DNA from: Mermis nigrescens
Lineage: Eukaryota; Nematoda; Enoplea; Mermithida; Mermithidae
NCBI GenBank assembly: GCA_036768485.1
Contig: JAVLUZ010000599.1
Coordinates: 372,001 to 436,000 of the forward strand
Length of the DNA: 64,000 bases
Direction of reading: 5' to 3'
How positions within the stretch are numbered: the first letter of the stretch is position 1; each line of letters starts with the position of its first letter. Below the pieces are notes generated by a model. It did no database searches and was not told where the DNA came from. It worked only from the letters and a program-made list of their open reading frames with translations. The position numbers were made by a program, and so were the translations under genes. Below are positions 32,577-47,200 of this stretch, piece by piece.

Positions 32577-34397
32577 TTTGCATCCCGTCGCATTAAGCTG
32601 GAATAATTCCAAAATGTAGGAGGCATATCATGCTTCATCATTAAATATTGGGCCCTTAATAATTAAAAAACGTTTGAAAAAGACGTAATCAGCAAAAGAC
32701 CGGGCTGCGCACAGCCACAGCCTTTTTCCCACAAAGCTATCCACAATAAATGCAAAAGCGCATTGAAATCAGACACTGCAAAAAAAAACTGAAAAAACGA
32801 AGCCTTTTAAAGCTTATTAGCTAAGTTAAAACTCGAAATAATTTCGGCGCAAAGATGCAATAAAAAGAACTACCTTGGCTTAGCTTTGATGAAAAGCTGG
32901 GCTGCGCCCTGCTTTTCATGGAAGCTACCAAGGAAAACTGAAAAAAACGTAGCCAGACCCTCACCATGCCAGGAAAATAAATATTAATGAGAATGAATAG
33001 CCAGAATAGAGAAGAAATCGCAATATGGCTGACTTTACTCTATTGGGACACGTGGACCAATCACAGATGGGCAACGCAGCATCAATCAATATTTGATTCT
33101 CCCTTATTCTTAACCGCTAAAAATGGGGGTACCCTGGATTTCAACCAATTTTAAACCTAGAGCGGCACATCATATATCGATCGATAGAGCTTTTTGAGTT
33201 TTACATTTTTTCCTGTTACAGTACCCTTCTAATGTAAAGCTTTGTAAAGCTAGAAGCGATTAAAGTGACTTTTGTACCACGAACGTGCTATATCTTGGGC
33301 TACAGTATCCTAAGGTATTTTTTGACTCCGGATTCAAATTTTTTGCCCTCAATTACCCCCAAGCACATTGTTTTTAAAACGATAACAATTATTCCTAGCA
33401 TAGGATTAATTTGTGTAAAGTAAATGTTTAGGCCAAACTTTACACCCATATAACTCTATGAGTTTACACTCAATGGTATTGCGAAACATACCATCGGATA
33501 GAGGAGACAATAATTCACGATAAGTTTAGGACTACCGAGCTTCTACCCCCAATGCCCCGGGCGCCAGAACCGGAAATATAATCCACTTACTTTTTTGTAA
33601 TGCTTAAGCACTAGAAATAGGGGGTACCCTGGATTTTTGCCAATATTGGCCCTAGAGCAACACTTAATATGTCAATCAATAGAGCTTTTTGAGTTGTCAT
33701 TTTTGCTCATTACAGTACCCCTACTCGTGTAGAACTTTTTGGAGTTAGAGGCGATCAAAGTTGCTTTTGGACAAAAAACGTGCTATAACATAGGCTACAG
33801 TACACCAAGGTGTATTTTTGATAAGAAATTCGGATTAGGCGTCGCCGATTACCCCCAATGTATTTATTTTCAACATTACAACGCTTAATGATAGCCCACT
33901 ATTGAATGATTTAAAGCCCATTTTTAGCTCCAACTTTACGCCCATTTATTTCAGGTTTTCGACTTTTCTCACATATACGGCTAGGCGCGTTGGGTAGCCG
34001 GGGCCCGCGGCAACAATATTCAAAGAAAAAATTCCTTAACGAACGAGACAATCTTTAGAAAAAGGTCCTCAAAGTTGACCCCATGCTAAAGTTGGTTAAC
34101 AATTATTAGCCCGTAACTCTATGGGTTTACACTCAGTTTCAACGCGATTTATGTCATTGGATAGAAGAGGCAATGGCAAACAAAAAGTTCTCTAGCCATA
34201 AAATTCTACAATCAATACCCGAGGAGCTAGAGCCCAAAATATAGTTCGCACATGCTGAACCATACCTACAGTAATATGGACCCCCAAATTTTCCGACGGA
34301 TTTCTCATTTTTTTCGGGGGTTTTATATGCGTTGGGAAAGTTTAAAGAAAATCGACACGATCAAAAAATTCCCCTTACCTATTTTCTTATATAGTAA

Positions 34398-34700
34398 CCA
34401 GCGCGTACGCGCTGGGTTGTGCGCTTCGCGCCCAACGATGGGGTCACTTTGTGACCCCATGCCGTTATTCTCTTAATATTTAAATTAAGAAAAATTAGAA
34501 GAATCAACAAAAATGAGAAAACACGCTGTTATACCAATTTTAGCCTACATATGTGCTGGGTTGTGCGCTTTGCGCCATATGATGGGGTCACCCTGTGACC
34601 CCACGCCTTAATTCTCTTGAGGTTAAAGCATAAAAATTTAAAAAAATTGACAAAATGATATACGTTGATAGGAAAGTGCGGCCTGCGGCCGCACTTTCTA
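34398..34700. other. Cluster of GC-rich hairpins in each array unit (unit 2 shown)
   Basis: Palindrome CCAGCGCGTACGCGCTGG (34398-34415); GTTGTGCGC/GCGCCCAAC around a TTC loop; TGGGGTCAC stems with TTT loop (34439-34459) and CCT loop (34583-34603); GAAAGTGCGGCC stem with TGC loop (34672-34698). Equivalent clusters occur at 39360, 44291 and, partly deleted, 29663. Compensating spacing and 3-nt loops suggest folded DNA or RNA rather than chance. Confidence 0.7.
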
Positions 34701-37124
34701 GCTGAGTCCAGCAGCTTCGCCTCCTTTTCTAATTGGTTACATCATTTATTTCAAGCATATGATTGATTGGTGTAAACTACTCTTTTAAGTCAAACTTTAC
34801 ACCCTCATGGGTCTATAGGTTTACACTTGCCAATGACGCGTCATGTACCATTGGATAGAGGAGACAATGGCTAACAATAAGTTTAATAAAAACCAAACTT
34901 CTACCCTTAATGCCTCAGGTGCTAGAATCGAAAATATAATCAACTTTTGGAGACTTTCAGAAGTTTGGCAAAGTTAATTATTTGCGCTTAATGACAAATA
35001 ACCAAAAATCGTTAATTCAAACCTTGCCACGTAGCTTTAAGAACCTTCCCTACCCCCGAAATTTATTCAAAACACTCCACTAACTGTAAATAATCTATTA
35101 ATGACACAAAATTAGGTTTCGGACACTTTCAGAAGATCGCCAAACATGATTACTCGCCTTCAATGGCTGATTCCCAAAAGTCGTAAATTTAAACTTTGCC
35201 ACTTAGCTTTGAAAACCTTCCCAACCCCCAAAATTTATTCGGAACACTCCACTAACTATAAATAATCCTTTATTGACAAAAAAATTAGGTTTCGGACACT
35301 TTCAGAAGATCGCCAAACATAATTATTGACTTTCAATGGCTTATTCCCAAAAATCGTAAGTTTTAACTTCGCCACATAGCTTTAAAAACTTTCCCAACCC
35401 ACCATAATTTATTCAAAACACTCCACTAACTATAAATAATCTTTTAATGACGAAAAGTTACGTTTGGGAACCTTTCAGAAGAACGTCAAACTGAATTATT
35501 CGCCAATAATGGCAAATAACGGCAAGATCGCAAAACTTCTTTATTTGTCATTAATGACAAATAAACAAAAATTGTAACGTTAAACTTTCAAAGCATTAGT
35601 TCCTCTCTGATGAACTTTTTCGATTTTTTCTTTCTTTCCTCTTCTACGTTTCTTTTTTACCTTTTTCCTACCTTTTTCATTTAAGTTTTCGTTTTATAAT
35701 CCTGCCCACTTTTTCTGTTTCATTTAGATTTTTGCGTATCATAAAACGTGTAATCTCTCATAATATAATTATTTTTAGGTACACTTGTGCTATTGCACGC
35801 GTCCTTCTTGTTTCTTTCTTACTAATAGCATGATGCACCTCTAAATCTGTCTTTCTTTCTTCTCTTTTTTATATATTGGCATGTTTTTTATTTATTTATT
35901 TATTTATATTTTTTCCTTTTTCTGTTTATAATTTCTTTTTGCTCCTTTCTCGTATTAATGACTTCTTACTATTTGTCAAGTACCTCTGAAAAACTTCCGC
36001 CCCTGACTAAACTAAGTGCTTGCACTGTACTTACTTACTATGTATAACCCTTTAATAACTATAAAATTCGCTTTTGGAAACTTTCAGATGTTTGTCAAAG
36101 TTAATTATTTGTCCTTAATGGCAATGGAGCAAAAATTGTAAATTTAAACTTCGCCAGCTACATATATTTATACTTTTCAAAAACTTTCTTCCCTACCTAA
36201 ACTAAATTCAAGCACTATGCTCAGTATGTATTATAACTCGAAAATTCTCTTTTGGAAATTTTCACAAGTTTGTCAAACTTCATTAATTGTCCTTAATGGC
36301 AATTAACCAAAAATCGTTAATTTAAACTTTGCTAGTTACCATTCAAAAACTTCCTTCGCTCCCTGAACTTAGTTAAAGCGATATGATTAATATGTATAAG
36401 TGAAAAATTTGCTTTTGGAAACTTTCAGAAGTTCGCAAAATTTATTGCCATTAGTGGCAAATAACCAAAAATTGAGAATTCGTGATCAAATTGATGAAAA
36501 GCCATGCTTCGCCCTGCTTTCCATGAATCCTACTTCCGATTCCGCCCCTACTGAACTTACTTAAAGCTCTTAAGTATTTAACACCCCCACTGATTCCTGG
36601 AAAGAATAAAACTTCCGTGGCCGTTTCGGGAAAACGTTAAAGTTAGGTTTTTCTAGAATCTGGATTAATCACCCAAAATTTTAGCCATGTCAGGTTGGGT
36701 CTGCCCCTAACCCTTGTCAAGATAAGCCATTGTTCGCTAATGCAGTACATAATCGAGCTTACAAATGAAAATCCTACCCTCGAACGCTTTTCACAAAGTT
36801 TTTAAAGTACCTAGATAGCTCCCTAGTTGAAAAAACTTATGTTCAAACAGCCAATGCTTCCCAAAATTAGACGTCTCCCATCACAGGCAAAGCCAGTAAA
36901 TTTTTGACCCCCCACCAATTCTTGGACAAAAATAAAATTTTTGCCCGTTTTTGGAAAACGTTGAAAAAATTAGGTTTTTGTGAGAATCTGGATGGATTCT
37001 CCATGTTTCTAACGATTTCAGGTTCGGTCTGCCCCCCCAACCCTCTTGTCAAGATCATGCGTACGGGCGTGTCAGATTATGCTGAACCCTTACCTGGAAA
37101 GTCCTAGACTTTGCGCTTTGCATC

Positions 37125-37539
37125 CACACGTGGGCATGGGGAGTTTGGGGGCATTGGCGGATCTAGGATTTCCTTAAGGGGGGCGGTACTCCTAAGGGGT
37201 TGGGTGCGGAACCCTGACTTGGGCGGAAAAATTAGCCATTTTAACCCAAAAATCGCTCAAAAATGCTTAATTTTGCGCACTGTTTTGGGCCAATGGGGGG
37301 GGCGGCCGCCAACCCCGCTCCCTCTTAAATCCACCCCTGTTTGGGGGTATGCACACCCTCCCCCAGAAGTTGGAATACCTTGCATTTCTAGCGAGTTTTT
37401 GATGCCATTGGATAGTGCTTGATGAAAAACGTCGAAAAATGGTGTTTTTTTGCCATACAACCACTTTTTAGACCATTTTTGACCTTTGAAAATTTTTTAA
37501 CCCCCTCCCCCCTCAGAATTTTCGTGCTGCCCACCTATG
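37125..37539 (-). mobile_element. Family A with nested family G (unit 2)
   Basis: Same insertion as in unit 1. The inner element at 37152-37339 begins CATTGGCGG instead of CAGTGGCGG, a variant shared only with unit 4. Confidence 0.88.
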
Positions 37540-39357
37540 TTTGCATCCCGTCGCATTAAGCTGGAATAATTCCAAAATGTAGGAGGCCTATCATGCTTCA
37601 TCATTAAATATTGGGCCCTTAATAATTAAAAAACGTTTGAAAAAGACGTAATCAGCAAAAAGCCGGGCTGCGCACAGCCACAGCCTTTTTCCCACAAAGC
37701 TATCCACAATAAATGCAAAAGCGCATTGAAATCAGACACTGCAAAAAAAACTGAAAAAACGAAGCCTTTTAAAGCTTATTAGCTAAGTTAAAACTCGATA
37801 TAATTTCGGCGCAAAGATGCAATAAAAAGAACTACCTTGGCTTAGCTCTGATGAAAAGCTGGGCTGCGCCCTGCTTTTCATGGAAGCTACCAAGGAAAAC
37901 TGAAAAAAACGTAGCCAGACCCGCACCATGCCAGGAAAATAAATATTAATGAGAATGAATAGCAAGAATAGAGAAGAAATCCCAATATGGCTGACTTTAC
38001 TTTATTGGGACACGTGGACCAATCACAGATGGGCAACGCAGCATCAATCAATATTTGATTCTCCCTTATTCTTAACCGCTAAAAATGGGGGTACCCTGGA
38101 TCTCAACCAATTTTAAACCTAGAGCGGTACATCATATATCGATCGATAGAGCTTTTTGAGTGTTACATTTTTTCCTGTTACAGTACCCTTCTAATGTAAA
38201 GCTTTGTAAAGCTAGAAGCGATTAAAGTGACTTTTGTACCACAAACGTGCTATATCTTGGGCTACAGTATCCTAAGGTATTTTTTGACTCCGGATTCAAA
38301 TTTTTTGCCCTCAATTACCCCCAAACACATTGTTTTTAAAACGATAACAATTATTCCTAGCATAGGATTAATTTGTGTAAAGTAAATTTTTAGGCCAAAC
38401 TTTACACCCATATAACTCTATGAGTTTACACTCAATGGTATTGCGAAACATACCATAGGATAGAGGAGACAATAATTCACGATGAGTTTAGGACTACCGA
38501 GCTTCTACCCCCAATGCCCCGGGCGCCAGAACCGGAAATATAATCCACTTACTTTTTTGTAATGCTTAAGCACTAGAAATAGGGGGTACCCTGGATTTTG
38601 GCTAATATTGGCCCTAGAGCAACACTTAATATGTCAATCAATAGAGCTTTTTGAGTTGTCATTTTTGCTCATTACAGTACCCCTACTCGTGTAGAACTTT
38701 TTGGAGTTAGAGGCGATCAAAGTTGCTTTTGGACAAAAAACGTGCTATAACATAGGCTACAGTACACCAAAGTATATTTCTGATAAGAAATTCGGATTAG
38801 GCGTTGCCGATTACCCCCAATGTATTTATTTTCAACATTACAACGCTTAATGATAGCCCTACTATTGACTGATTTAAAGCCCATTTTTAGCTCCAACTTT
38901 ACGCCCATTTATTTCGGGTTTTCGACTTTTCTCACATATACGGCTAGGCGCGTTGGGTAGCCGGGGCCCGCGGCAACAATATTCAAAGAAAAAATTCCTT
39001 AACGAACGAGACAATCTTTAGAAAAAGGTCCTCAAAGTTGACCCCATGCTAAAGTTGGTTAACAATTATTAGCCCGTAACTCTATGGGTTTACACTCAGT
39101 TTCAACGCAACTTATGTCATTGGATAGAAGAGGCAATGGCAAACAAAAAGTTCTCTAGCCATAAAATTCTACAATCAATACCCGAGGAGCTAGAGCCCAA
39201 AATATAGTTCGCACATGCTGAACCATACCTACAGTAATATGGACCCCCAAATTTTCCGACGGATTTCTCATTTTTTTCGGGGGTTTTATATGCGTTGGGA
39301 AAGTTTAAAGAAAATCGACACGATCAAAAAATTCCCTTACCTATTTTCTTATATAGT

Positions 39358-42300
39358 AACCAGCGCGTACGCGCTGGGTTGTGCGCTTCGCGCCCAACTA
39401 TGGGGTCACTTTGTGACCCCATGCCGTTATTCTCTTAATATTTAAATTAAGAAAAATTAGAAGAATCAACAAAAATGAGAAAACACGCTGTTATACCAAT
39501 TTTAGCCGACATATGTGCAGGGTTGTGCGCTTTGCGCCATATGATGGGGTCACCCTGTGACCCCACGCCTTAATTCTCTTGAGGTTAAAGCATAAAAATT
39601 TTAAAAAAATTGACAAAATGATATACGTTGATAGGAAAGTGCGGCCTGCGGCCGCACTTTCTAGCTGAGTCCAGCAGCTTCGCCTCCTTTTCTAATTGGT
39701 TACATCATTTATTTCAAGCATATGATTGATTGGTGTAAACTACTCTTTTAAGTCAAACTTTACACCCTCATGGGTCTATAGGTTTACACTTGCCAATGAC
39801 GCGTCATGTACCATTGGATAGAGGAGACAATGGCTAACAATAAGTTTAATAAAAACCAAACTTCTACCCTTAATGCCTCAGGTGCTAGAATCGAAAATAT
39901 AATCAACTTTTGGAGACTTTCAGAAGTTTAGCAAAGTTAATTATTTGCGCTTAATGACAAATAACCAAAAATCGTTAATTTAAACCTTGCCACGTAGCTT
40001 TAAGAACCTTCCCTACCCCCGAAATTTATTCAAAACACTCCACTAACTGTAAATAATCTATTAATGACAAAAAATTAGGTTTCGGACACTTTCAGAAGAT
40101 CGCCAAACATGATTACTCGCCTTTAATGGCTGATTCCCAAAAGTCGTAAATTTAAACTTTGCCACTTAGCTTTGAAAACCTTCTCAACCCCCAAAATTTA
40201 TTCGAAACACTCCACTAACTATAAATAATCCTTTATTGACAAAAAAATTAGGTTTCGGACACTTTCAGAAGATCGCCAAACATAATTATTGACTTTCAAT
40301 GGCTTATTCCCAAAAATCGTAAGTTTAAATTTCGCCACATAGCTTTAAAAACTTTCCCTACCCACCATAATTTATTCAAAACACTCCACTAACTATAAAT
40401 AATCTTTTAATGACGAAAAGTTACGTTTGGGAACCTTTCAGAAGAACGTCAAACTGAATTATTCGCCAATAATGGCAAATAACGGCAAGATCGCAAATAA
40501 ACAAAAATTGTAACGTTAAACTTTCAAAGCATTAGTTCCTCTCTGATGACCTTTTTCGATTTTTTCTTTTTTCCTCTTCTACGTTTCTTTTTTACCTTTT
40601 TCTTACCTTTTTCATGTAAGTTTTCGTTTTATAATCCTGCCCACTTTTTCTGTTTCATTTAGATTTTTGCGCATCATAAAACGTGTAATCTCTCATAATA
40701 TAATTATTTTTAGGTACACTTGTGCTATTGCACGCGTCCTTCTTGTTTCTTTCTTACTAATAGCATGATGCACCTCTAAATCTGTCTTTCTTTCTTCTCT
40801 TTTTTTAAATATTGGCATGTTTTTTTATTTATTTATTTATATTTTTTCCTTTTTCTGTTTATAATTTCTTTTTGCTCCTTTCTCGTATTAATGACTTCTT
40901 ACTATTTGTCAAGTACCTCTGAAAAACTTCCGCCCCTGACTAAACTAAGTGCTTGCACTGTACTTACTTACTATGTATAACCCTTTAATAACTATAAAAT
41001 TCGCTTTTGGAAACTTTCAAATGTTTGTCAAAGTTAATTATTTGTCCTTAATGGCAATGGAGCAAAAATTGTAAATTTAAACTTCGCCAGCTACATATAT
41101 ATATACTTTTCAAAAACTTTCTTCCCTACCTAAACTAAATTCAAGCACTATGCTAGTATGTATTATAACTCGAAAATTCTCTTTTGGAAATTTTCACAAG
41201 TTTGTCAAACTTCATTAATTGTCCTTAGGCAATTAACCAAAAATCGTTAATTTAAACTTTGCCAGTTACCATTCAAAAACTTCCTTCGCTCCCTGAACTT
41301 AGTTCAAGCGATATGATTAATATGCACAAGTGAAAAATTTGCTTTTGGAAACTTTCAGAAGTTCGCAAAATTTATTGCCATTAGTGGCAAATAACCAAAA
41401 ATTGGGAATTCGTGATCAAATTGATGAAAAGCCATGCTTCGCCCTGCTTTCCATGAATCCTACTTCCGATTCCGCCCCTACTGAACTTACTTAAAGCTCT
41501 TAAGTATTTAACACCCCCACTGATTCCTGGAAAAAATAAAACTTCCGTGGCCATTTCGGGAAAACGTTAAGGTTAGGTTTTTTGAGAATCTGGATTAATC
41601 ACCCAAAATTTTAGCCATGTCAGGTTGGGTCTGCCCCTAACCCTTGTCAAGATAAGCCTTTGTTCGCTAATGCAGTACATAATCGAGCTTACAAATGAAG
41701 ATCCTGCCCTCGAACGCTTTTCACAAAGTTTTTAAAGTACCTAGATAGCTCCCTAGTTGAAAAAACTTATGTTCAAACAGCCAATGCTTCCCAAAATTAG
41801 ACGTCTCCCATCCCAGGCAAAGCCAGTAAATTTTTGACCCCCCACCAATTCTTGGACAAAAATAAAATTTTTGCCCGTTTTTGGAAAACGTTGAAAAAAT
41901 TAGGTTTTTGTGAGAATCTGGATGGATTCTCCATGTTTTTAACGATTTCAGGTTCGGTCTGCCCCCCCCAACCCTCTGGTCAAGATCATGCGTACGGGCG
42001 TGTCAGATTATGCTGAACCCTTACCTGGAAAGTCCTAGACTTTGTGCTTTGCATCCACACGTGGGCATGGGGAGTTTGGGGGCAGTGGCGGATCTAGGAT
42101 TTCCCTAAGGGGGCGGTACTCCTAAGGGGGGGGGGGGTGCGGAACCCTGACTTGGGCGGAAAAATTAGCCGTTTTAACCCAAAAATCGCTCAAAAATGCT
42201 TAATTTTGCGCACTGTTTTGGGCCAATGGGGGGGGGCGGCCGCCAAACCCGCTCCCTCTTAAATCCACCCCTGTTTGGGGGTATGCACACCCTCCCCCAG

Positions 42301-44288
42301 AAGTTGGAATACCTTGCATTTCTAGCGAGTTTTTGATGCCATTGGATAGTGCTTGATGAAAAACGACGAAAAATGGTGTTTTTTGCCATACAACCACTTT
42401 TTAGACCATTTTTGACCTTTGAAAATTTTTTAACCCCCCCCCCTCAGAATTTTCGTGCTGCCCACCTATGTTTGCATCCCGTCGCATTAAGCTGGAATAA
42501 TTCCAAAATGTAGGAGGCATATCATGCTTCATCATTAAATATTGGGCCCTTAATAATTAAAAAACGTTTGAAAAAGACGTAATCAGCAAAAAACCGGGCT
42601 GCGCACAGCCACAGCCTTTTTCCCACAAAGCTATCCACAATAAATGCAAAAGCGCATTGAAATCAGACACTGCAAAAAAAACTGAAAAAACGAAGCCTTT
42701 TAAAGCTTATTAGCTAAGTTAAAACTCGAAATAATTTCGGCGCAAAGATGCAATAAAAAGAACTACCTTGGCTTAGCTTTGATGAAAAGCTGGGCTGCGC
42801 CCTGCTTTTCATGGAAGCTACCAAGGAAAACTGAAAAAAACGTAGCCAGACCCTCACCATGCCAGGAAAATAAATATTAATGAGAATGAATAGCCAGAAT
42901 AGAGAAGAAATCGCAATATGGCTGACTTTACTCTATTGGGACACGTGGACCAATCACAGATGGGCAACGCAGCATCAATCAATATTTGATTCTCCCTTAT
43001 TCTTAACCGCTAAAAATGGGGGTACCCTGGATTTCAACCAATTTTAAACCTAGAGCGGCACATCATATATCGATCGATAGAGCTTTTTGAGTTTTACATT
43101 TTTTCCTGTTACAGTACCCTTCTAATGTAAAGCTTTGTAAAGCTAGAAGCGATTAAAGTGACTTTTGTACCACGAACGTGCTATATCTTGGGCTACAGTA
43201 TCCTAAGGTATTTTTTGACTCCGGATTCAAATTTTTTGCCCTCAATTACCCCCAAGCACATTGTTTTTAAAACGATAACAATTATTCCTAGCATAGGATT
43301 AATTTGTGTAAAGTAAATGTTTAGGCCAAACTTTACACCCATATAACTCTATGAGTTTACACTCAATGGTATTGCGAAACATACCATCGGATAGAGGAGA
43401 CAATAATTCACGATAAGTTTAGGACTACCGAGCTTCTACCCCCAATGCCCCGGGCGCCAGAACCGGAAATATAATCCACTTACTTTTTTGTAATGCTTAA
43501 GCACTAGAAATAGGGGGTACCCTGGATTTTTGCCAATATTGGCCCTAGAGCAACACTTAATATGTCAATCAATAGAGCTTTTTGAGTTGTCATTTTTGCT
43601 CATTACAGTACCCCTACTCGTGTAGAACTTTTTGGAGTTAGAGGCGATCAAAGTTGCTTTTGGACAAAAAACGTGCTATAACATAGGCTACAGTACACCA
43701 AGGTGTATTTTTGATAAGAAATTCGGATTAGGCGTCGCCGATTACCCCCAATGTATTTATTTTCAACATTACAACGCTTAATGATAGCCCACTATTGAAT
43801 GATTTAAAGCCCATTTTTAGCTCCAACTTTACGCCCATTTATTTCAGGTTTTCGACTTTTCTCACATATACGGCTAGGCGCGTTGGGTAGCCGGGGCCCG
43901 CGGCAACAATATTCAAAGAAAAAATTCCTTAACGAACGAGACAATCTTTAGAAAAAGGTCCTCAAAGTTGACCCCATGCTAAAGTTGGTTAACAATTATT
44001 AGCCCGTAACTCTATGGGTTTACACTCAGTTTCAACGCGACTTATGTCATTGGATAGAAGAGGCAATGGCAAACAAAAAGTTCTCTAGCCATAAAATTCT
44101 ACAATCAATACCCGAGGAGCTAGAGCCCAAAATATAGTTCGCACATGCTGAACCATACCTACAGTAATATGGACCCCCAAATTTTCCGACGGATTTCTCA
44201 TTTTTTTCGGGGGTTTTATATGCGTTGGGAAAGTTTAAAGAAAATCGACACGATCAAAAAATTCCCCTTACCTATTTTCTTATATAGT
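39358..44288 (+). repeat. Array unit 3 (A type)
   Basis: Shares the diagnostic variants of unit 1 but keeps the hairpins that unit 1 lost. The MITE pair is at 42056-42470. Confidence 0.92.
42056..42470 (-). mobile_element. Family A with nested family G (unit 3)
   Basis: The inner element at 42083-42273 keeps CAGTGGCGG, as in unit 1. Its G run is the longest of the four. Confidence 0.88.
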
Positions 44289-47200
44289 AACCAGCGCGTA
44301 CGCGCTGGGTTGTGCGCTTCGCGCCCAACGATGGGGTCACTTTGTGACCCCATGCCGTTATTCTCTTAATATTTAAATTAAGAAAAATTAGAAGAATCAA
44401 CAAAAATGAGAAAACACGCTGTTATACCAATTTTAGCCTACATATGTGCAGGGTTGTGCGCTTTGCGCCATATGATGGGGTCACCCTGTGACCCCACGCC
44501 TTAATTCTCTTGAGGTTAAAGCATAAAAATTTAAAAAAATTGACAAAATGATATACGTTGATAGGAAAGTGCGGCCTGCGGCCGCACTTTCTAGCTGAGT
44601 CCAGCAGCTTCGCCTCCTTTTCTAATTGGTTACATCATTTATTTCAAGCATATGATTGATTGGTGTAAACTACTCTTTTAAGTCAAACTTTACACCCTCA
44701 TGGGTCTATAGGTTTACACTTGCCAATGACGCGTCATGTACCATTGGATAGAGGAGACAATGGCTAACAATAAGTTTAATAAAAACCAAACTTCTACCCT
44801 TAATGCCTCAGGTGCTAGAATCGAAAATATAATCAACTTTTGGAGACTTTCAGAAGTTTGGCAAAGTTAATTATTTGCGCCTAATGACAAATAACCAAAA
44901 ATCGTTAATTCAAACCTTGCCACGTAGCTTTAAGAACCTTCCCTACCCCCGAAATTTATTCAAAACACTCCACTAACTGTAAATAATCTATTAATGACAC
45001 AAAATTAGGTTTCGGACACTTTCAGAAGATCGCCAAACATGATTACTCGCCTTCAATGGCTGATTCCCAAAAGTCGTAAATTTAAACTTTGCCACTTAGC
45101 TTTGAAAACCTTCCCAACCCCCAAAATTTATTCGGAACACTCCACTAACTATAAATAATCCTTTATTGACAAAAAAATTAGGTTTCGGACACTTTCAGAA
45201 GATCGCCAAACATAATTATTGACTTTCAATGGCTTATTCCCAAAAATCGTAAGTTTTAACTTCGCCACATAGCTTTAAAAACTTTCCCAACCCACCATAA
45301 TTTATTCAAAACACTCCACTAACTATAAATAATCTTTTAATGACGAAAAGTTACGTTTGGGAACCTTTCAGAAGAACGTCAAACTGAATTATTCGCCAAT
45401 AATGGCAAATAACGGCAAGATCGCAAAACTTCTTTATTTGTCATTAATGACAAATAAACAAAAATTGTAACGTTAAACTTTCAAAGCATTAGTTCCTCTC
45501 TGATGAACTTTTTCGATTTTTTTCTTTCTTTCCTCTTCTACGTTTCTTTTTTACCTTTTTCCTACCTTTTTCATGTAAGTTTTCGTTTTATAATCCTGCC
45601 CACTTTTTCTGTTTCATTTAGATTTTTGCGTATCATAAAACGTGTAATCTCTCATAATATAATTATTTTTAGGTACACTTGTGCTATTGCACGCGTCCTT
45701 CTTGTTTCTTTCTTACTAATAGCATGATGCACCTCTAAATCTGTCTTTCTTTCTTCTCTTTTTTATATATTGGCATGTTTTTTTATTTATTTATTTATTT
45801 ATATTTTTTCCTTTTTCTGTTTATAATTTCTTTTTGCTCCTTTCTCGTATTAATGACTTCTTACAATTTGTCAAGTACCTCTGAAAAACTTCCGCCCCTG
45901 ACTAAACTAAGTGCTTGCACTGTACTTACTTACTATGTATAACCCTTTAATAACTATAAAATTCGCTTTTGGAAACTTTCAGATGTTTGTCAAAGTTAAT
46001 TATTTGTCCTTAATGGCAATGGAGCAAAAATTGTAAATTTAAACTTCGCCAGCTACATATATTTATACTTTTCAAAAACTTTCTTCCCTACCTAAACTAA
46101 ATTCAAGCACTATGCTCAGTATGTATTATAACTCGAAAATTCTCTTTTGGAAATTTTCACAAGTTTGTCAAACTTCATTAATTGTCCTTAATGGCAATTA
46201 ACCAAAAATCGTTAATTTAAACTTTGCTAGTTACCATTCAAAAACTTCCTTCGCTCCCTGAACTTAGTTAAAGCGATATGATTAATATGTATAAGTGAAA
46301 AATTTGCTTTTGGAAACTTTCAGAAGTTCGCAAAATTTATTGCCATTAGTGGCAAATAACCAAAAATTGAGAATTCGTGATCAAATTGATGAAAAGCCAT
46401 GCTTCGCCCTGCTTTCCATGAATCCTACTTCCGATTCCGCCCCTACTGAACTTACTTAAAGCTCTTAAGTATTTAACACCCCCACTGATTCCTGGAAAGA
46501 ATAAAACTTCCGTGGCCGTTTCGGGAAAACGTTAAAGTTAGGTTTTTCTAGAATCTGGATTAATCACCCAAAATTTTAGCCATGTCAGGTTGGGTCTGCC
46601 CCTAACCCTTGTCAAGATAAGCCATTGTTCGCTAATGCAGTACATAATCGAGCTTACAAATGAAAATCCTGCCCTCGAACGCTTTTCACAAAGTTTTTAA
46701 AGTACCTAGATAGCTCCCTAGTTGAAAAAACTTATGTTCAAACAGCCAATGCTTCCCAAAATTAGACGTCTCCCATCACAGGCAAAGCCAGTAAATTTTT
46801 GACCCCTCCCACCAATTCTTGGACAAAAATAAAATTTTTGCCCGTTTTTGGAAAACGTTGAAAAAATTAGGTTTTTGTGAGAATCTGGATGGATTCTCCA
46901 TGTTTCTAACGATTTCAGGTTCGGTCTGCCCCCCCAACCCTCTTGTCAAGATCATGCGTACGGGCGTGTCAGATTATGCTGAACCCTTACCTGGAAAGTC
47001 CTAGACTTTGCGCTTTGCATCCACACGTGGGCATGGGGAGTTTGGGGGCATTGGCGGATCTAGGATTTCCTTAAGGGGGGCGGTACTCCTAAGGGGTTGG
47101 GTGCGGAACCCTGACTTGGGCGGAAAAATTAGCCATTTTAACCCAAAAATCGCTCAAAAATGCTTAATTTTGCGCACTGTTTTGGGCCAATGGGGGGGGC

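Larger units (their letters stand above)
29661..34395 (+). repeat. Array unit 1 (A type, deleted form)
   Basis: Lacks about 130 bp between GCGCTTTGCGCC and TTCTAGCTGAGTCC (second and third hairpins present in other units) and about 60 bp near 29957, where GGTTTACACTTGCCAATGAC is missing. As the edge copy it has diverged most, as expected at an array border. Confidence 0.9.
34396..39357 (+). repeat. Array unit 2 (B type)
   Basis: Full-length unit with all hairpins. In order: hairpin cluster (34396-34700), ~173-bp subrepeats (34960-35540), pyrimidine-rich tract (35600-35990), more subrepeats, nested MITE pair (37125-37539), a duplicated GGGGGTACCCTGGAT block (about 38085 and 38580), and the GCCGGGGCCCGCGGC motif (38960). 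Confidence 0.92.

Noticed and set aside
33970..34010. GC-rich GGCTAGGCGCGTTGGGTAGC stretch in each array unit as a tRNA or rRNA gene
   Set aside because: No cloverleaf, A/B box pair or rRNA-like sequence could be traced around it.
34252..44369. A 74-residue ORF starting MLNHTYSNMDPQIFRR, repeated at 34252, 39215 and 44145
   Set aside because: Present only because the 4.9-kb unit is tandemly repeated. It runs through hairpin sequence and one unit has a frameshifted end, so no sign of coding selection.
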